Source: Opisthocomus hoazin (Eukaryota > Chordata > Aves > Opisthocomiformes > Opisthocomidae). Taken from it: a DNA stretch of 64,000 nt. Positions 60,201 to 64,000 of this stretch are shown here, one piece after another. Positions within the stretch are counted from its first letter, which is position 1. Each line of letters opens with the position of its first letter. The notes beneath the pieces are model-generated. The model was given only the letters and a program-made list of their open reading frames with translations. It had not been told where the DNA came from and searched no databases. The DNA lies in NCBI RefSeq assembly GCF_030867145.1, contig NC_134429.1, forward strand, positions 21,561,115-21,625,114, given 5' to 3'. The position numbers were made by a program, and so were the translations under genes.

Positions 60201-62737
60201 AAATGGAGAACACCAACACACAAAAAGAATACAAGCATTTTGACTGGAACTAAAGCACAGCCTTAATTTCTATAAAAAAGAAATACCTAACTTTGCAGGG
60301 CAGAAAACAAACCCTGAATTAACATGGAAGAGAATCCAAGCCATTTAGTTCCTCAATGTGGAATATTAAAAATTAGACCATTTTTCTAACACTTACCATC
60401 TTGGTGTAAGATTACGGAATATCTTCAAACCGAAGAGAGGTCCCTGAAGGTCTCCTGCTCCAAACTCCAACTGTTAAAATACACAATGCCAAACTGTTAT
60501 AAGAAAACACCTTTTACAACAGTGACAAAGTACTTCACAGGCGTCATTTACATCACAGACATTTTACACGTCCGAGTAACATTTACCACATATTTCAGCA
60601 TCCTCTGTTTTCTGCTAGTTTTGCATTCAGAATAGAAGGTGTCTCAGAGTATGGTCCTCATGAGTAAAATAAAGCCAGTTTCATAGCGCTACAGGCTACC
60701 GCTACTAGCACCTGCTCTGGCTGCTCCAGTCAAAATGGAGAAAACACCTCCATCACAGCCCCACAACGGCCAGCAAGGCTTGGCTGCTGTCCTCTGAGGA
60801 TAAGTGTCCTTCTCAGGACAGCCTCACAGTAGCGTTGTTGGCAGTTCTGCTGCTGCACCGTCTCAGCATCTGCTGCTTCATCCACTAGTCTGGGTGACTT
60901 CCAGGGCTGCTATTCAATGTTTACTTGGTGCTGTTCAGTCTCGCTAATGAAAGCGGTTATTAGACCTGACACTTTTCATGACGAAACCTGCAAAAGCAGT
61001 TCCTACTACATCGGCATCTCCCAAGTATGTTTATTACATGGGGTTTTTAAAACTTTTTTAGTGAACTGATTCATGACAATATACATGAGCTCCTGTACTA
61101 CCAATATCACAAAATCCTAATGCAAATCAAATGCCTCATGAATTCTCAAACAAGACGAAAACTCCCATTTCTCACAAGCTGAGGAAATCGGTTAGCAGGA
61201 GCTAGTGTGTAAAAAGTAAGCCGTAGAAAGCAGCCACCTGCCAGCCATAGCAGCAATGCCACGAACGTCCCAAACAAAGCCACTGGCCTAGCAAGGCACA
61301 GCTTGCAGGTGGTAATGTGGGACCTTCCAGCTACTTAGATCACATCTGCCTGGGAGTCAAACTCTTATCCCCCATAACTTCTTCCCTTGTGAGCAGAGCA
61401 GTTGTTGAAGTGAAGGCAAACTATCACGCTGCCCCATGGTGCATACTCACAGCACCCGAAGGCACCTGAGAGGCTTCAGGCAGTGAAATCAGAAAGGCCC
61501 TGGAGACAACAGGTAACAATTCTGTCAGCGTAAGTGAAGGCCAAAATGCACAGCCAAATGGAAATGGGAAACAATTACGAAAAAACAAGGTTTGGCCATC
61601 CCTTTTTCTCAAATTCCTTTGAGAATTCCTTTTTATACATTCTACAAAATGTAGAAAATGAGAGGTTGAACAGAGCTAAAGTTCCCTACATAAAATAAAC
61701 ACTAGGTAACTAATCCAAGCAGCCTGAAATAGACTGGATATAAAAATGCATAACAGCTAGTACTCTTACCTCTCCCCATCCCTTGGCAGATGTCACTCGT
61801 CTCAGAGCAAGATTAATTGATCCACCTCCATTCCCATTCTGGGTGGAAAGGTTACCAGACAGTATTGCTGTGTCCGTGGCAGTCAGTGGTGCCTGAAAAA
61901 TGAATATATTGTCATCAATTACTCTGATCCCAATTCACACATTTAATGCATATTATGCAAGGACATAATCATGACTGCAGAGACTGTAAGTGCAGAGAGA
62001 CAGGTAATGCTCCAGTTGGCTCCTTGTCATCCACTAAGCCCAAGTGTTTGAACCAGACATGGCCACATTTGCTCTAAATTTTGTAGCCAAAGATCAAATA
62101 TGGCAAAAAGTGAGATAATTCTTACAGTACCAGATATGTGTGATGCCTTTAATGTACCACCTTGAAGTCCTGACCCTGAACTGCAAAACCCTTCTCATCT
62201 CACTAGCAGACTAAATTCTTTCAACTCTCTGGAACAGAGGAAACACTCCCCCTTGTTTTCCTCTCCCACATCCTCGAAACTGGGTGCTGTTCATTTTCAT
62301 ACACGAAATACTCCATGTACAGTGAGAATTAGATGCGTGCTTTCAACCACAACTGAGCCTCCCTGCTAGCAGGAAGGCAGGACCGCAGCAGCCTACAAAC
62401 CAGTCACACAAATGCATGCCGCACGGTCAACACGCAGCCCTGCTGGAACTGAGCTTTCTCCTCCTCCCACCCATGCTGGAAATCATGTCCTTCCCTAAAC
62501 CAAGATGAGAACCCCCTGAACAGTGTTTCATTTTCTGTTGCTTTGCACTGTAGTGCCTCATTAGCTCAGGCCCTGCTCCGCACCAGCAGCAGTGTCTGCC
62601 CTCCTTACCTCAATGGACTGGGATATGTGCATTTTGTTTATCTCAATCTGGGGAAAGCTGCTCCCAGGCACATCTTCGTACTCTTCATCGTAACGATCAA
62701 AGAGGTCAGTGGCATCTATTCCAACACTAATTGTTCC
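54269..62737 (-). CDS. DNAJC11: DnaJ heat shock protein family member C11, C-terminal exons (5' part outside window)
   Basis: DNAJC11 is a mitochondrial outer-membrane protein of the MIB/MICOS bridge that shapes cristae. Twelve exons are present: 62609-62737, 61770-61892, 60397-60470, 59177-59366, 58705-58790, 58145-58261, 56956-57111, 56584-56653, 56404-56461, 55584-55726, 54976-55105 and 54269-54294. All joins are in phase and encode 433 residues (human total 559). The J domain and early exons lie beyond 64000. The part seen starts [20 protein letters not shown], continues through the beta-rich central region ([20 protein letters not shown]), a hydrophobic segment ([17 protein letters not shown]), a coiled coil ([20 protein letters not shown]) and the conserved C-terminal domain ([18 protein letters not shown]). 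The last exon is only 26 coding bases and encodes the end of PKQSHRIDADG. Confidence 0.94.
57528..57629. repeat. Recent 51-bp tandem duplication in a DNAJC11 intron
   Basis: Two adjacent 51-base copies (57528-57578 and 57579-57629) differ at one position (ccacat against ctacat). Each starts attagtcttctcaggatgg. Confidence 0.95.
59367..60396 (-). other. DNAJC11: DNAJC11 intron with an ATTCTATG-type repeat
   Basis: A 1-kb AT-rich intron. Apart from the short repeat at 59791-59815 nothing is recognised. Confidence 0.5.
59791..59815 (+). repeat. (ATTCTATG)n-like tract, possible CR1 tail remnant
   Basis: The tract atgattctatgattctgtga is followed by ttcta. This 8-mer repeat ends CR1 elements, but no CR1 body is visible upstream, so it may be a stub or a chance microsatellite. 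Confidence 0.5.
60471..61769 (-). other. DNAJC11: DNAJC11 intron
   Basis: A 1.3-kb intron with no exon, repeat or RNA gene recognised. Confidence 0.5.
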
Positions 62738-64000
62738 CTAAGGAATGACAAGTGAAACGAGTGCTTAGCATTAACAAACATCCAGCACACATAGGCCAAA
62801 TGGCTAAACCATCTTTGTATATGATTAAATTTTTGCAGTTTTTTCTTGTTCTGCAATTACCTTTTCCACTGTAGAACACGTTTCTTACACATTCAAGACA
62901 AACAAAAATGAATGATTACAATATTCTAAACCAGCAATATAAATCATAAACTAAATTGTACAAAGGACAGCTTTTCAGCAGGAAAACCTGTAACGCTAGT
63001 AGGCAATTTTTCTATTATGACACATTACAGAAGTAGGTAGAACACTTTTACACAGCAGGTTTATTCTTCCCCCACAACTGACTCTTCTTTGTCAGTATTT
63101 TAAAGCTGAAATAATATATTTTAGAAAAATATTTACTTCAGTGGATCTTGGCCAGAAATCCTCCAAACGCTTTCTTCTTATCAGTTATCAGAAACAACTT
63201 AGTTTTGAGCTGCCTCATTCACTTGCAATTGACCTCATGAGTCAAAAAATATATTTTCCTAGTTTGTATCTTGTAATCAGAAGAAAAGCTTGATAAAGAT
63301 AGGAAATATTTACCACCTGCTAAAAGTCTTTCTCAGACCATAGAAAAGCTTATTCCTACCAAAAACCAGGCCACAGCTAAACAGTCTGGCTACTTGCTGC
63401 TGTGCTCCCTCAGACTAACTGCAAGGGTGGGTTTATTTCAAAAGGGCATGATTAGATCCTTGTCTGGGTCATATAACCTCAACAGGCTTTGGAAACCTTC
63501 CCTACAGACCTCTTAAACAGCATTCCAGCTCACACAACATGTACCAGTTGCAATTAAAAAAACCCCTCTGTGCAGCAGCACAGAATGAGCTCTGAGCAAT
63601 TTGCATATAGAAACTCAATAGCTGGGTAGGTACAAAAACCACTCACAAAGAGTCCAAGTACTGATGGAATAAATTCTTGTTTCAGTCTGAGTGAGCCTTT
63701 TTCCTCGCTCACTCCACTCTAATCAAACGCTGAACCATAAATACAGGAAGAACTGCAGAGTTTGACAGGACTCAAAACTTCTCTCTGGTTTGGCTCCCAA
63801 CTATTTATTTGCTGTGGAGATTCCCAACGTCTCCTCAATGCTTATTTTCTGATTTCTCACACAGCAAAATTTGGGTAAGTATTTTAACACAGGAAGGTGT
63901 GATTACTTGCAGGAGAACTCTGGAACAGGGGCTGTGCCCTAGCCATTCACAAACACCTCTTGGTAGGCTGGCGAATTTCAAAGCAATTGCGCTCATCGTT
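62738..64000 (-). other. DNAJC11: DNAJC11 intron running out of the window
   Basis: AT-rich sequence upstream of the exon starting GTISVGID. No further coding exon, repeat or regulatory site could be supported. Confidence 0.55.

Overview
The window is avian genomic DNA, very probably from a GC-rich gene-dense microchromosome. The gene order ESPN, TNFRSF25, PLEKHG5, NOL9, TAS1R1, ZBTB48, KLHL21, PHF13, DNAJC11 is that of human 1p36.31 (from memory, chicken chromosome 21). Introns are short, third codon positions are very GC-rich, and a CR1-type LINE fragment typical of birds is present. The species cannot be named from the sequence. Splice sites were read by eye; every complete gene keeps frame across all its joins except TNFRSF25, which has one single-base offset inside a homopolymer-rich exon.

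Layout: 168-3110 (+) is the 3' end of ESPN, with an unexpected alternative terminal exon at 919-2148. It converges on TNFRSF25 (4090-6862, -). PLEKHG5 (8046-17477, -) and NOL9 (20086-26494, -) follow head to tail. NOL9 and TAS1R1 (26792-31427, +) are divergent across a 297-bp promoter built of tandem GC-box repeats. ZBTB48 (31644-36349, +) starts 216 bp after the TAS1R1 stop. It converges on KLHL21 (39522-45076, -), which diverges from PHF13 (45942-47851, +) across a CpG-island promoter with a ZNF143/THAP11-like site. After 6 kb without a recognisable gene (where human has THAP3) comes the 3' part of DNAJC11 (54269-62737, -), whose N-terminal J-domain exons lie beyond the window.

The genes are not one pathway. 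They cover stereocilium actin bundling (ESPN), TNF-family signalling (TNFRSF25), RhoA activation (PLEKHG5), rRNA processing (NOL9), amino-acid taste (TAS1R1), telomere binding (ZBTB48), CUL3 ubiquitination in mitosis (KLHL21), H3K4me3 reading (PHF13) and mitochondrial cristae (DNAJC11). No rRNA, tRNA, CRISPR array, intact transposon or endogenous retrovirus was recognised. The most interesting signal is the ESPN alternative 3' exon: a 409-codon tail with its own poly(A) signal that would replace the actin-bundling C-terminus with an espin-like (ESPNL)-type ending.
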